Below, one piece after another: positions 7,629 through 16,366 of a stretch of DNA of 64,000 nt. Below the pieces are notes generated by a model that ran no database searches, was not told where the DNA came from, and worked only from the letters and a program-made list of their open reading frames with translations. The position numbers were made by a program, and so were the translations under genes. Origin of the DNA: Methylobacillus flagellatus (lineage in GTDB: Bacteria > Pseudomonadota > Gammaproteobacteria > Burkholderiales > Methylophilaceae); NCBI RefSeq assembly GCF_005502435.1, contig NZ_SCOU01000004.1, positions 186,001 to 250,000 on the forward strand, read 5' to 3'. Within the stretch, counting starts at the first letter, position 1; every line of letters begins with the position of its first letter.

Positions 7629-10346
7629 ATGAAGCATTCTGCCTCGAATAAACAGGTTTCATGGTGGACCGCCTCCTGCCGCACTGCCGTCTGGTTGACC
7701 CAGCAAGGCTGGCGGCGTGTCGTCGCCTACCCCTTGATAGCCACTGCGATCAACCGACTGCGTTTCGTTTTTCTGCCTGCCTACTGGCGTGCCCTGATGC
7801 CAGTACGTCATCGCCATCAGCACGACACAGACAAGCTGGTGTTCCGGCTTGGTAGGCCCGCCTTGTGGCGTGGCGGCGGGCGCTGGTACTGGTGCTGGAT
7901 GCATAGCCGTGCTGACCTGTTGGCAACCTTGCACTACCAGCGACATGGGCACGCGGACATCCATATCGAACTGGCGCTGGTGGCTGGGCTGCAGCGAGTG
8001 CCGCTGTACATTCCCCACGCGTGTAGCGGACTCTATCTGCATCTGCCCGAGACTACGCAGTCAGCCGGTTTGCGTTTGCGCTGGCAGCGGCGGCTGGACA
8101 GCGTGAACGAGGCCAGTGCCATCCCGCGCGCGCTGCAGCTTGAATACGAGAAGCTCAACTGGTTGAATGGCAACGTCAGGGATTTGCGTCCTGTGCGCGA
8201 ACTGACCACGTCCGGCATCGCCGGTTTTCGCTGGCAGACCGACGGCGGCCCGGCCATCTTTGAGATCCCGCACATCGTGCGCGTTGCCAAGGTCGGCTGG
8301 CACATGGTGGAGCTGCAGATCTTTTCCAACCGTCGCCATGCGGATGCTGCCTTGTTTCTGGACATGGGCGATGGCTACCCGGCTGAGCCTGACCTGGTGT
8401 TGCCGTTCCGTAATGGCAGCATGGTCAAGCGTTTGTGTTTTTTGCATAAACGGCCGCGTGGGGCCCGACTGGTGGCGATCGATGGCGATGCCAGTTTCTC
8501 CATCCGGCATCTGCATTTTTCACCTATCCCGGCGTTCTTTGCCTATGACCGCATGTGTCTGCGGCTCAGCAAGCAATCACGCCAGTTTCAACAGCAGCCC
8601 ATAGCGCAGGTGCGTCGCAGTGTGCGGCAGCTGGCGCGCCAGCAGGGTGTGCCAGTGCGACAGTTGCTGACCCAGCTATATGACCAGACCTTCCCCTTGA
8701 GTGGCCGCATAGGCGAGCAGCACCACTATGCGGACTGGATATCCCGCGTGGAGGCCGTGACGATACAGCGCCTGCAAGCGCCTGCGCTGCCCGCAGCGGC
8801 ACACCTCGTCTGGGTGTTGACGGTGAGTGCTGACACCGCGGCTGCGCAGTTGCAAGCCACGCTGCATGCTTTGCAAACGCAGACCTACCCGCATTGGACC
8901 CTGTTGCTTCATGCCGAGGTGGCGGATGAGGTCTCCACCTTGGTGGACTGGGTGAAGGCGCAGGAGGATGAGCGCATCCACTGGCTGGCGCCGCCGGCAT
9001 CATGGGCGGACCTTGTGCCGCACACGGGCATGCAGAGCTGCTGGCTGGGTTGGTTGCATGCAGGCGATCGATTGCCCGTTCATGCGCTGCAGCAATTCGC
9101 ACAGGCGGCTCAGCCTGGCATCGCAGTGATCTACAGCGATGAAGATCATCTCGATGATAAAAGTGCACGTTGTGCGCCGCGCTTCAAGCCGGACTGGAGC
9201 CCGGATCTGTTGTTGTCACAGCCTTATCTTGGCCGTGCTGTGTTGTGTCGCATGGAGGACCTGTTTGCCTTGCGCGCGGCCGCATCGCAGTACCGCGAGG
9301 CGGATGGATGGGTGTTACAGCATCTGGCAGCCCTGCCAGCGCAGGCCGTGACCCATATTCCGCATGTGCTGTATCACGCTGCCAGCGAGTCCGTCGCAAC
9401 GCCGGGCCGCGAGCAGGCACTCGCGGCGCATTTCCTTGCGGCGGGTCAGCATGGAGTGAAGGTCGGTGCCGGGTCGGTGGCAGGCGCTTACCGTATTCAA
9501 TACCCGGTGCCTGAGCCTGAACCACTGGTGAGCTTGCTGATCCCGACACGCGATATGCTGGATATCCTGCGTATCTGTGTGGATAGCATCCTTGAAAAGA
9601 CCAGCTATCAGCATTTCGAGCTGGTGATCCTCGACAATCAAAGCGTGCAAGCACAGACGTTGGACTATTTCGCCCAGCTGCAGCAACAGGATGCGCGCGT
9701 GCGCGTGTTGCCCTACCCTTACCCGTTCAATTATTCCGCACTGACCAATTTTGGCGTAAATCACGCGTTTGGTGACATTATCGGTCTCATCAATAACGAC
9801 ACGGAAGTGATCAGCCCGGACTGGCTGACCGAGATGGTGAGTCAGGTGCTGCGTCCCGAGATCGGTTGTGTGGGCGCCAAGCTCTATTTTGATGACGACA
9901 CCTTGCAGCACGCTGGTGTCATTCTCGGCATAGGCGGCATCGCTGGGCACTCGCATAAATACTTCCATCGTAGCGAAAACGGCTATTGCGACCGGCTGCA
10001 GCTGGTCCAGAACCTGTCCGCCGTGACGGCCGCTTGTCTGCTGGTGCGCAAGCAGGTGTTCAATGAGGTTGGAGGATTTAACGAAACCGCCTTGCAGGTC
10101 GCCTATAATGACGTGGATTTCTGTTTGCGCGTAGGTGCGGCCGGGTATCGTAATCTGTGGACTCCGTACGCGGAGCTCTATCACCATGAATCCAAGACCA
10201 GGGGGCGTGAAGACACGCCGGACAAGCTGGCGCGTTTTCGGCGAGAGGTGGATTACATGCAGAAAGTATGGGGCGAGCGGCTGCGCAACGACCCTTACTA
10301 CAATCCCAACCTGTCTTTGCAGATCGAGGATTTTTCCATACGTTAA
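7629..10346 (+). CDS. Large two-domain family 2 glycosyltransferase
   Basis: The protein has about 905 residues. An N-terminal region without recognisable motifs (about 1-380) is followed by two GT2-like domains. The first (about 390-590) is degenerate at its start but keeps IYSDEDHLDDKSARCAPRFK, a DxD-like site. The second (about 630-880) is canonical: VSLLIPTRDMLDILRICVDS, VILDNQSV, GLINNDTEVISPDWL, GGFNETALQVAYNDVDFCLR. There are no clear membrane helices after the first 60 residues, so it is probably cytoplasmic. ATG 7629 has AGCGAGG just upstream, whereas the earlier ATG 7596 has no ribosome site. It opens a run of surface-protein genes, so glycan assembly for those proteins or for a capsule/O-antigen is likely; which one cannot be decided. 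Confidence 0.82.
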   Translation: MKHSASNKQVSWWTASCRTAVWLTQQGWRRVVAYPLIATAINRLRFVFLPAYWRALMPVRHRHQHDTDKLVFRLGRPALWRGGGRWYWCWMHSRADLLATLHYQRHGHADIHIELALVAGLQRVPLYIPHACSGLYLHLPETTQSAGLRLRWQRRLDSVNEASAIPRALQLEYEKLNWLNGNVRDLRPVRELTTSGIAGFRWQTDGGPAIFEIPHIVRVAKVGWHMVELQIFSNRRHADAALFLDMGDGYPAEPDLVLPFRNGSMVKRLCFLHKRPRGARLVAIDGDASFSIRHLHFSPIPAFFAYDRMCLRLSKQSRQFQQQPIAQVRRSVRQLARQQGVPVRQLLTQLYDQTFPLSGRIGEQHHYADWISRVEAVTIQRLQAPALPAAAHLVWVLTVSADTAAAQLQATLHALQTQTYPHWTLLLHAEVADEVSTLVDWVKAQEDERIHWLAPPASWADLVPHTGMQSCWLGWLHAGDRLPVHALQQFAQAAQPGIAVIYSDEDHLDDKSARCAPRFKPDWSPDLLLSQPYLGRAVLCRMEDLFALRAAASQYREADGWVLQHLAALPAQAVTHIPHVLYHAASESVATPGREQALAAHFLAAGQHGVKVGAGSVAGAYRIQYPVPEPEPLVSLLIPTRDMLDILRICVDSILEKTSYQHFELVILDNQSVQAQTLDYFAQLQQQDARVRVLPYPYPFNYSALTNFGVNHAFGDIIGLINNDTEVISPDWLTEMVSQVLRPEIGCVGAKLYFDDDTLQHAGVILGIGGIAGHSHKYFHRSENGYCDRLQLVQNLSAVTAACLLVRKQVFNEVGGFNETALQVAYNDVDFCLRVGAAGYRNLWTPYAELYHHESKTRGREDTPDKLARFRREVDYMQKVWGERLRNDPYYNPNLSLQIEDFSIR

Positions 10347-10655
10347 TTTACTTAGGGTTTAAGCTCAGGGGTATGTTGGAATTTCAATAGCCTTGAAGTA
10401 GGCTTTTCTCTGGATGGTTGATTCGATAGTGTCAGCTCCTCGAAATGAATTTCCCCTCAAGTCTAAAGTTTTAACAAGCATTGCCGATATTGCTGTCGTG
10501 TACATGTATCGCGCATTAGATTGACCTGATTGCAAGGCTGAATATTTCAGTTTTTTGCAAATGGCATGTATGTTGCTTTTCATGTGGCGCAGCGAGTAAA
10601 AAATTTCTTTATGTAGATGATTCATTTTGAATCACTCAGATCAGGAGCATTAATC
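10347..10655. other. 309-bp AT-rich intergenic region before the first Leu/Gly-rich lipoprotein
   Basis: This stretch is clearly lower in GC than its neighbours and probably carries the promoter of the following gene. An 86-codon minus-strand frame (10365-10625) shows a faint LuxR-helix-like segment but no family match, so no gene is called. No terminator with a good U-tract was found after the glycosyltransferase. Confidence 0.5.
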
Positions 10656-12269
10656 ATGAAATCGAAGCAGAAGGCTGCCAATGTAGCCGGCTTGGCGCTC
10701 ATTTTGGGCATGCTGGCACTCAGTGGTTGTAGTGGTGGTAATTTATTTAGAGGTGATGGCGGTGGTGGCGGTCCAGCTGCTTGTGCTACCGGGCTGGATT
10801 GCCTGCTCGAATCTGTCGCGGATGGTACCGGCAACGGCATAGACCCCGTTCTGGACGGCTTGTCCCCAGTGACCGATCCATTGGGCCAGGCTCTGGACCC
10901 TATCATTGACCCGATCGCCGATGTGTTGTTGCCTGTCACGGATGCTCTGGAGCCTGTAGGTGATGTGATCGCCGATCTGACAGCTCCATTGGGCGGCGTG
11001 CTGACCCCAACACTGGGCGCAGTTGGTGAAGTGGTTCAAGTAGTGTCCGATGCACTCGGCCCCACCGTGGTCGGTTTGAGTGACACGCTTGGACCATTGG
11101 CTGACACGCTTGGTCCGGTTGTGGATACCGTTGACGTGCTCGTACCTGTAACGACTAATCTAGGCCACACCCTTGACGATCTGCTCGTGGGCTTGGGTCC
11201 TGTGGTGGGTACGGTAGATGGTTTGCTGGCACCCGTTGCCCCGGTACTGGATGGTGTGACCCCTGTGGTTGACGATCTGGTGGCTACGGTGAGTGATACC
11301 GCTGGTGGCTTGTTGCAACCCATACTGAATCCTGTCATCGGCCCTAGCGGCCTGGCACCTCTGACCAGTGCTCCTGGTGGCGTGAATACGCTGCTTGATC
11401 CGCTGGTTGGCCCAGTAGGTCTGATCCCATTGGTCTCTACTGCACCGACCGGCGACTTGTTGGGCGGTTTGCTGGGCGATGGCGGCCTTCTGGGTGGTGA
11501 CTTGCTCGGCGGTCTGCCTGTCGTAGGCGGTCTGCTCGGTGGTGACCTGCTGGGTGGCGACTTGCTTGGTGGCCTGCCAGTCGTAGGCGGTCTGCTCGGT
11601 GGTGACCTGCTGGGTGGCGACTTGCTTGGTGGCGACTTGCTTGGTGGCCTGCCTGTCGTAGGCGGTCTGCTCGGTGGTGACCTGCTGGGTGGCGACTTAC
11701 TTGGTGGCCTGCCTGTCGTAGGCGGTCTGCTTGGCGGTGACTTGCTGGGTGGTGGCAGTCTGTTAGGCGGTGGTGATGTGCTTGACGTTGTGGTTGGTCA
11801 AAACGGACTGTTGCCACTGACTTCCCCAGACAATACCGGCCTGCTCGATCCGCTGGTTGGTCCGACCGGGTTGTTGCCTTTGACTGACGATGGTGTGTCT
11901 AGCGGTACAGGTTTGTTGGGCGGCGGTCTGCTTGCCCCCGTTACCGGTCTGTTGGGTGGCGAACTGTTGGCTCCTGTGACTGGCCTGTTAGGCGGCGACT
12001 TGTTGGGAGGTGATGTGCTTGCCCCTGTGACCGGCTTGTTGGGCGGTGACTTGCTCGGCGGCAGTCTGCTGGGCGGTGGCGATGTCCTCGATGTTGTGAT
12101 TGGCCAGAATGGTCTGCTGCCAGTGACCTCGCCTGACAACACCGGCTTGCTGGATGCTGTGGTTGGTCCAACCGGCTTGCTGCCTTTGACCGATGACGGC
12201 GCTGCTAGCAGTGCCGGTGTTCTGGCACCTGTGACCGGTTTGTTGGGTGGTTTGCTGAACCCGCTCTAA
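10656..12269 (+). CDS. Leu/Gly-rich repeat lipoprotein A (surface protein, unknown function)
   Basis: The protein has about 537 residues. A lipoprotein signal ends LALSGC (Cys25), then a Gly-rich linker and CATGLDCLLESV. A region of about 200 residues follows, built from variants of xxDPVLDPVxDVLxPVTDxL. The C-terminal half is low complexity, with many LLGGDLLGG and PVVGG units and two copies of a module ending [16 protein letters not shown] and GLLPLTDDG. Aromatic residues are nearly absent after the N-terminus. An AGGAG site lies about 9 bases before ATG 10656. The GDLLG spacing of five resembles pentapeptide-repeat beta-helices, an inference only. It shares its N-terminal domain with lipoprotein B and its C-terminal modules with the collagen-like protein. 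An outer-surface structural role is likely. Confidence 0.8.
   Translation: MKSKQKAANVAGLALILGMLALSGCSGGNLFRGDGGGGGPAACATGLDCLLESVADGTGNGIDPVLDGLSPVTDPLGQALDPIIDPIADVLLPVTDALEPVGDVIADLTAPLGGVLTPTLGAVGEVVQVVSDALGPTVVGLSDTLGPLADTLGPVVDTVDVLVPVTTNLGHTLDDLLVGLGPVVGTVDGLLAPVAPVLDGVTPVVDDLVATVSDTAGGLLQPILNPVIGPSGLAPLTSAPGGVNTLLDPLVGPVGLIPLVSTAPTGDLLGGLLGDGGLLGGDLLGGLPVVGGLLGGDLLGGDLLGGLPVVGGLLGGDLLGGDLLGGDLLGGLPVVGGLLGGDLLGGDLLGGLPVVGGLLGGDLLGGGSLLGGGDVLDVVVGQNGLLPLTSPDNTGLLDPLVGPTGLLPLTDDGVSSGTGLLGGGLLAPVTGLLGGELLAPVTGLLGGDLLGGDVLAPVTGLLGGDLLGGSLLGGGDVLDVVIGQNGLLPVTSPDNTGLLDAVVGPTGLLPLTDDGAASSAGVLAPVTGLLGGLLNPL
11458..11770 (+). repeat. Coding tandem repeat ([14 protein letters not shown] units) inside lipoprotein A
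   Basis: About four near-identical blocks of 60-75 bp encode [20 protein letters not shown] or close variants. Many copies are identical at synonymous sites, pointing to recent slippage or recombination. Copy number is therefore likely to vary between strains and to be error-prone in assembly. Confidence 0.85.
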
Positions 12270-12311
12270 ATGTTATAAGTCCCCTGCGATTCAAGCTGGG
12301 TGTCGTATTGC

Positions 12312-12344
12312 AAAGGCCCGCTCATGGAGTGGGCCTTTGTTTTT
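12312..12344 (+). terminator. Intrinsic terminator after lipoprotein A
   Basis: AAAGGCCCGCTC and GAGTGGGCCTTT form a stem (one G-U pair) around ATG, followed by GTTTTT. It ends transcription about 45 bp after the stop codon. Confidence 0.8.
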
Positions 12345-12524
12345 GATATGTTGTATGCAATCAAGTCACGATTTGCCTGAATTTGTCTTAATATAGAGTT
12401 TGTTAAGATAGTTGTTAATCCAGCATTAGGTTGTGTCGCCAGTATATTGCTGCGCATGCCTCTGCATGGCTGCTATCTGTTACAAGTTTTGTGACTAGAT
12501 TATTTATTTAAGGGAGAGACTTTC

Positions 12525-13145
12525 ATGGCCTCGAAAGCGTTAAACAGAATCTTTCTGTATGCGGCAATAGGTGTCAGCAGTTTTACACTGGTTGCATGTG
12601 GTGGCGGGCGTTTGATCAATCAACCACCGCCGCCCCCACCCCCGGAAGCTTGTGCGCCTGCACTTGACTGTCTGTTGGAATCGGTTTCAACCGCAACTGG
12701 CGGAGTGGCTGATCCGGTAGTTGGTGCCCTCGATTCGATCACTGACCCATTGGGCCTCACCTTGGACCCTGTACTGGACCCCGTGGTCGATATCTTGCTG
12801 CCAGTGACGGACTCGCTAGCTCCTCTCGGTGATGTGGTAACCACTGTGGTCGCACCATTGAGTGGTGTGTTGACGCCAGTGCTGGCGCAAACTGGTGACT
12901 TGCTGACCCCGGTGTCGGATGCGATCGCGCCTGTGATTGTCTCGCTTGAGGGGGGATTGGATCCTCTGGCAGAGGCATTAGGGCCCTCCCTGGTCCCAGT
13001 GAGCGAGTTGCTCACGCCTGTGACAGTGGCGGTAGGTGATGTAGTGTCCGGCGTGCTGGGTACTGTAGCTCCAGTCGCAAGTCCGACCAGTCCGACAAGC
13101 CCTGACCTGCTAAGTGGTCTGCTCGGTGGCCTGTTGGGAAATTGA
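12525..13145 (+). CDS. Repeat lipoprotein B, paralogue of the N-terminal domain of lipoprotein A
   Basis: A protein of about 206 residues with a lipobox TLVAC (Cys25) and a proline run. The segment CAPALDCLLESVSTATGG lines up with CATGLDCLLESVADGTGN of lipoprotein A. After it comes the same xDPVLDPVVDILLPVTDSL pattern, ending LLSGLLGGLLGN. It lacks the long LLGGDLLGG array. The two conserved cysteines flanking the xLD motif in both proteins may pair. An AGGGAGAG site precedes ATG 12525. It stands alone between two intrinsic terminators, so it probably has its own promoter in the AT-rich 180 bp upstream. Function unknown; the paralogy suggests a partner or minor subunit of the same surface structure. 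Confidence 0.78.
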   Translation: MASKALNRIFLYAAIGVSSFTLVACGGGRLINQPPPPPPPEACAPALDCLLESVSTATGGVADPVVGALDSITDPLGLTLDPVLDPVVDILLPVTDSLAPLGDVVTTVVAPLSGVLTPVLAQTGDLLTPVSDAIAPVIVSLEGGLDPLAEALGPSLVPVSELLTPVTVAVGDVVSGVLGTVAPVASPTSPTSPDLLSGLLGGLLGN

Positions 13146-13181
13146 CTATACTCAGGCTATTGATTTGAGTTGATCATCGTT

Positions 13182-13211
13182 AAATAAACCCGCTTTTGCG
13201 GGTTTATTTTT
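13182..13211 (+). terminator. Intrinsic terminator after lipoprotein B
   Basis: A perfect 12-bp stem, AAATAAACCCGC with GCGGGTTTATTT, has a TTTT loop and a short T tail. It lies only 14 bp before the next start codon, so the glycosyltransferase behind it may be read by run-through. Confidence 0.9.
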
Positions 13212-13224
13212 AAGCGGCAGACAA

Positions 13225-14334
13225 ATGGCAATCTCGACAATAAAAACACATAAAACCCACACTACGGATGTACGCGTCGGACTGTGCATGATCGTCAAGA
13301 ACGAAGCTGACGTCATCCGGCGTTGCCTGGCTTCGGTGCGTCCATGGATAAGTCACTGGACCATCGTGGATACCGGCTCCACAGACGGTACCCAGGCCCT
13401 GATTCGCCAGGCGATGCAGGGCCTGGAAGGGGCTTTATATGAAAAGCCCTGGAAGAATTTTGGACATAATCGTACGGAAGCGCTCCAGCTAGCCCGGCCA
13501 CATGCGGATTATCTACTGGTGATCGATGCCGATGAAGTGTTCCAGGTACGCAAAGGATTCTCCTGGCCCGAGATGCACGCGGATGCTTATTCCGTGCTGA
13601 TCGAGCATGGTGAGACTTTGCGTTATCAGCGTACTTGCCTGTTCTCGACGCGTAAACCTTGGTGCTACAAGGGCGTACTGCATGAGTATCCCGATATGGG
13701 CGAGCCGTGTATCCCGCAAGTCATGGATGGTTTGTCCGTGCTTTACACCACGCAGGGCGCGCGCAGCAAGAACCCGAACAAATTTCGTGATGATGCCAAG
13801 GTGTTTGAACAGGCGTTGCGCGATGAGCCCCAGAACGAACGTTACTGGTTCTATCTTGCGCAGAGTTGGCGTGACTGCGGCGAGTTGGAGCAGGCCATAC
13901 GCTGTTACCAGCATCGTGCACAGATGCCGGGCTGGGATGAAGAAACCTGGTATGCCTGTTATCAAGTGGCGCGCCTCATGGAGCAGGCCGGGTATGAAGA
14001 GTCTTTGGTGTTGAATGCCTACTTGCGTGCCTACGAGTCGAGGCCGCAGCGTGCCGAATCCTTGGTTTGGTTATTGGCATATCTACGCAGCAAGCAACGC
14101 TGGACGCTGGCTGCGCTGTTCCTGGAGCCACTGCTCAAAATAGCCACGACGGATGACAGATTGTTCGTTGAGCAGGACTGCTATCAATGGCGCCGCGCCG
14201 ATGAGCTCGCACTGGTGTTTTTCTATACCAATAACAAACCCAAAGCCAAATTGCTCTGGCAGCGCTTGCTCCAGTTGTATCAAACGCCACAATCAGAGAT
14301 TCAGCGCATAAAAAACAATATCGGCTATTGCTAA
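13225..14334 (+). CDS. Family 2 glycosyltransferase with TPR-like C-terminal repeats
   Basis: The protein has about 369 residues. The N-terminal GT-A domain carries GLCMIVKNEADVIRRCLASV, WTIVDTGSTDGT and LLVIDADEVF, the nucleotide-sugar and metal-binding motifs of GT2 enzymes that often glycosylate peptides or proteins. After about residue 190, helical repeats rich in Tyr and Trp (RDEPQNERYWFYLAQSWRDC, then ELEQAIRCYQHRAQM) look like tetratricopeptide repeats, which commonly recruit protein acceptors. It lies between two repeat lipoproteins, directly upstream of the Thr-rich collagen-like gene. The family and repeats are seen. That it modifies the neighbouring proteins is inferred from position. 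Confidence 0.85.
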   Translation: MAISTIKTHKTHTTDVRVGLCMIVKNEADVIRRCLASVRPWISHWTIVDTGSTDGTQALIRQAMQGLEGALYEKPWKNFGHNRTEALQLARPHADYLLVIDADEVFQVRKGFSWPEMHADAYSVLIEHGETLRYQRTCLFSTRKPWCYKGVLHEYPDMGEPCIPQVMDGLSVLYTTQGARSKNPNKFRDDAKVFEQALRDEPQNERYWFYLAQSWRDCGELEQAIRCYQHRAQMPGWDEETWYACYQVARLMEQAGYEESLVLNAYLRAYESRPQRAESLVWLLAYLRSKQRWTLAALFLEPLLKIATTDDRLFVEQDCYQWRRADELALVFFYTNNKPKAKLLWQRLLQLYQTPQSEIQRIKNNIGYC

Positions 14335-14410
14335 GCAAACTTGAATGATGCTAAAAAGATAGTGGGTGGAACTGTATCAACTATGAACGAATTTTTCGGG
14401 AGTAAAAACC

Positions 14411-16126
14411 ATGGCAATTAAGAAAACAAAATCCACCAATAAAAGGGCCGTCGTTGCGCTAGCGCTGATCACGGTCTCTTTGCTGGTGACGGCATGCGGT
14501 AGCGATAAGGTACGTCGTTTTGACGGTACTCCGGGCGCTACCGGTCCAACCGGCGCTACTGGCGGTACCGGTGCAACAGGCCCAACTGGCGCTACTGGCG
14601 GCACGGGTGCAACGGGCCCAACCGGCGCAACTGGTGGTACGGGTGCAACAGGTCCGACTGGCGCTACTGGTCCTACGGGTGCAACGGGCCCAACCGGCGC
14701 TACTGGCCCTACGGGTGCAACAGGCCCGACTGGTGCTACTGGCCCTACGGGTGCAACGGGCCCAACCGGCGCTACTGGCCCTACGGGTGCAACAGGTCCG
14801 ACTGGTGCTACTGGCCCTACGGGTGCTGCGGGTCCGGGTGTGCTTGAAGAAGTGGTTGAAGTAGTAACCGATGCGACTGGCCCGATCCTGGCCCCGGTCA
14901 CTGGCTTGCTCGACGATACCTTGGGTGCCGATGGCTTGCTGGACCCCGTTATCGGCGAAGACGGTCTGCTGCCATTGACCAGTGACGCAGGTAATGAAAC
15001 GTTGCTTGATCCGCTGGTTGGCCCAGACGGTATCTTGCCGCTGGCAGGTGGTGATGGCGGCGGTGTCTTGGCCCCTGTGACTGGCTTGCTTGGCGGTGAT
15101 TTGCTGGGTGGTGACCTGCTGGCTCCTGTAACTGATTTGTTGGGTGATCCGACTGGCACACTGACCGGTGTGCTCGGTGATCCACTCGGAGCTGTAACCG
15201 GCTTACTGGGTGGTGATTTGTTAGGTGGTGATTTACTGGCGCCTGTAACCGATCTGCTTGGTGGTGGTTTGCCTGGTGTTGATGGCTTGCTTGACCCGGT
15301 CATCGCTCAGGGAGGCCTGTTGCCGCTGACTTCCCCAGATGGCACCGCCTTGCTGGATCCAGTCGTTGGTCCGGACGGCATCCTGCCATTGACGGATGGA
15401 GTTGCAGGTGATGATGTGCTTGGCGGCCTTCCGGTTTTAGGCGATTTGCTTGGTGGTGATCTTTTAGGCGGCGACTTGCTAGCACCAGTGACGGGTTTGC
15501 TGGGCGGTGATTTGCTGGGCGGTGATTTGTTGGCCCCCGTAACCGATCTGCTTGGCGGTGGTTTGCCTGGTGTTGATGGTCTGCTTGACCCTGTTATTGC
15601 GACTGGTGGTCTGTTGCCTCTAACCTCCCCAGATGGTACTGCTTTGCTTGATCCTGTCGTGGGCCCAACCGGACTGCTGCCCCTCACTGATGGTGAGGTC
15701 GATGGTGACAATTTGTTGGCTCCAGTGACCGGCCTGCTCGGTGGTGATCTGTTGGGTGGCGACTTGTTGGCTCCCGTGACCGATCTGCTGGGCGGTGGTT
15801 TGCCTGATGCAGGTGGCTTGTTGGCTCCAGTGACCGGCTTGCTTGGCGGTGATCTGTTGGGTGGCGACTTGTTGGCTCCAGTGACCGATCTGCTGGGCGG
15901 TGGTTTGCCTGATGCAGGTGGCTTGTTGGCTCCAGTGACCGGCTTGCTCGGCGGTGATCTGTTGGGTGGCGACTTACTGGCTCCCGTGACCGATCTGCTG
16001 GGCGGTGGTTTGCCTGATGCAGGTGGCTTGCTGGCTCCAGTGACCGACTTGCTGGGTGGTGGTTTGCCTGACACCGGCGGCCTGCTGGCCCCAGTCACTG
16101 GTTTGCTCGGCGGTTTGGCACCTTAA
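14411..16126 (+). CDS. Collagen-like, Leu/Gly-rich surface lipoprotein C
   Basis: The protein has about 571 residues. A lipoprotein signal ends LVTAC (Cys29). Residues 39-140 are 34 uninterrupted Gly-X-Y triplets, mainly GAT, GPT and GGT, so nearly every Y position is threonine. This resembles the exosporium collagen-like protein BclA of Bacillus, where such threonines carry O-glycans. The remaining 430 residues repeat [14 protein letters not shown] and [17 protein letters not shown], plus a module with [20 protein letters not shown] that is shared with lipoprotein A. A GGGAG site is 8 bases before ATG 14411. Triple-helix trimer formation is expected from the sequence; adhesion or biofilm roles are inference. 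It has its own terminator. Confidence 0.85.
   Translation: MAIKKTKSTNKRAVVALALITVSLLVTACGSDKVRRFDGTPGATGPTGATGGTGATGPTGATGGTGATGPTGATGGTGATGPTGATGPTGATGPTGATGPTGATGPTGATGPTGATGPTGATGPTGATGPTGATGPTGAAGPGVLEEVVEVVTDATGPILAPVTGLLDDTLGADGLLDPVIGEDGLLPLTSDAGNETLLDPLVGPDGILPLAGGDGGGVLAPVTGLLGGDLLGGDLLAPVTDLLGDPTGTLTGVLGDPLGAVTGLLGGDLLGGDLLAPVTDLLGGGLPGVDGLLDPVIAQGGLLPLTSPDGTALLDPVVGPDGILPLTDGVAGDDVLGGLPVLGDLLGGDLLGGDLLAPVTGLLGGDLLGGDLLAPVTDLLGGGLPGVDGLLDPVIATGGLLPLTSPDGTALLDPVVGPTGLLPLTDGEVDGDNLLAPVTGLLGGDLLGGDLLAPVTDLLGGGLPDAGGLLAPVTGLLGGDLLGGDLLAPVTDLLGGGLPDAGGLLAPVTGLLGGDLLGGDLLAPVTDLLGGGLPDAGGLLAPVTDLLGGGLPDTGGLLAPVTGLLGGLAP
14525..14836 (+). repeat. Collagen-like Gly-X-Y coding repeat (about 34 triplets)
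   Basis: Nine-base codon triplets are arranged in 18- and 36-bp higher-order units, each encoding a GAT triplet followed by GPT or GGT. High identity between units makes replication slippage likely. Every third residue is Gly and almost every Y residue is Thr. Confidence 0.92.
15715..16111 (+). repeat. Coding repeat of about 126 bp in the 3' half of the collagen-like gene
   Basis: About three copies encode [19 protein letters not shown] followed by [16 protein letters not shown], with a shortened last copy. The copies are nearly identical in DNA. Confidence 0.85.
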
Positions 16127-16157
16127 TCGCTAGCGCTAACAGTTAAGACGTAAAAAT

Positions 16158-16187
16158 AAAAAAACCCACCTTTTGGTGGGTTTTTTT
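16158..16187 (+). terminator. Intrinsic terminator after the collagen-like gene
   Basis: An A-run, CCCACC, loop TTTT, GGTGGG and a seven-T tract form a strong hairpin about 35 bp after the stop. The A/T flanks allow function in both directions. Confidence 0.9.
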
Positions 16188-16366
16188 ATTGCATGTTGTC
16201 ATGCGAGGCAGCCTGGAAAGATCGACATAGGCTTGTTGTAAAGATATCAATACGTGCAAATTGACATAAACGATGTCGGTGTACCGGTTGCCGATGCTGA
16301 CGGTGTCTTGTAGACTCCAACTGGTCTGCATATGACAATTTTTGTTCAACTGACGAGGAGATGGTT

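Noticed and set aside
10365-10625. 86-codon minus-strand frame with a LuxR-helix-like stretch (KEIFYSL, IHAICKKLK)
   Set aside because: The helix spacing is wrong by about four residues, no other LuxR features are present, there is no ribosome site, and the AT-rich region is better explained as the promoter of the next gene.
11458-14836. CRISPR-like arrays in the repeat lipoprotein and collagen regions
   Set aside because: Repeats are in frame, encode a continuous protein, have no unique spacers of constant length, and no cas genes are present.
14377-16098. Two proline/serine-rich minus-strand frames opposite the collagen-like gene
   Set aside because: They are the complement of Gly/Thr/Leu codon repeats. 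The plus-strand gene has a lipobox, a ribosome site and a terminator.
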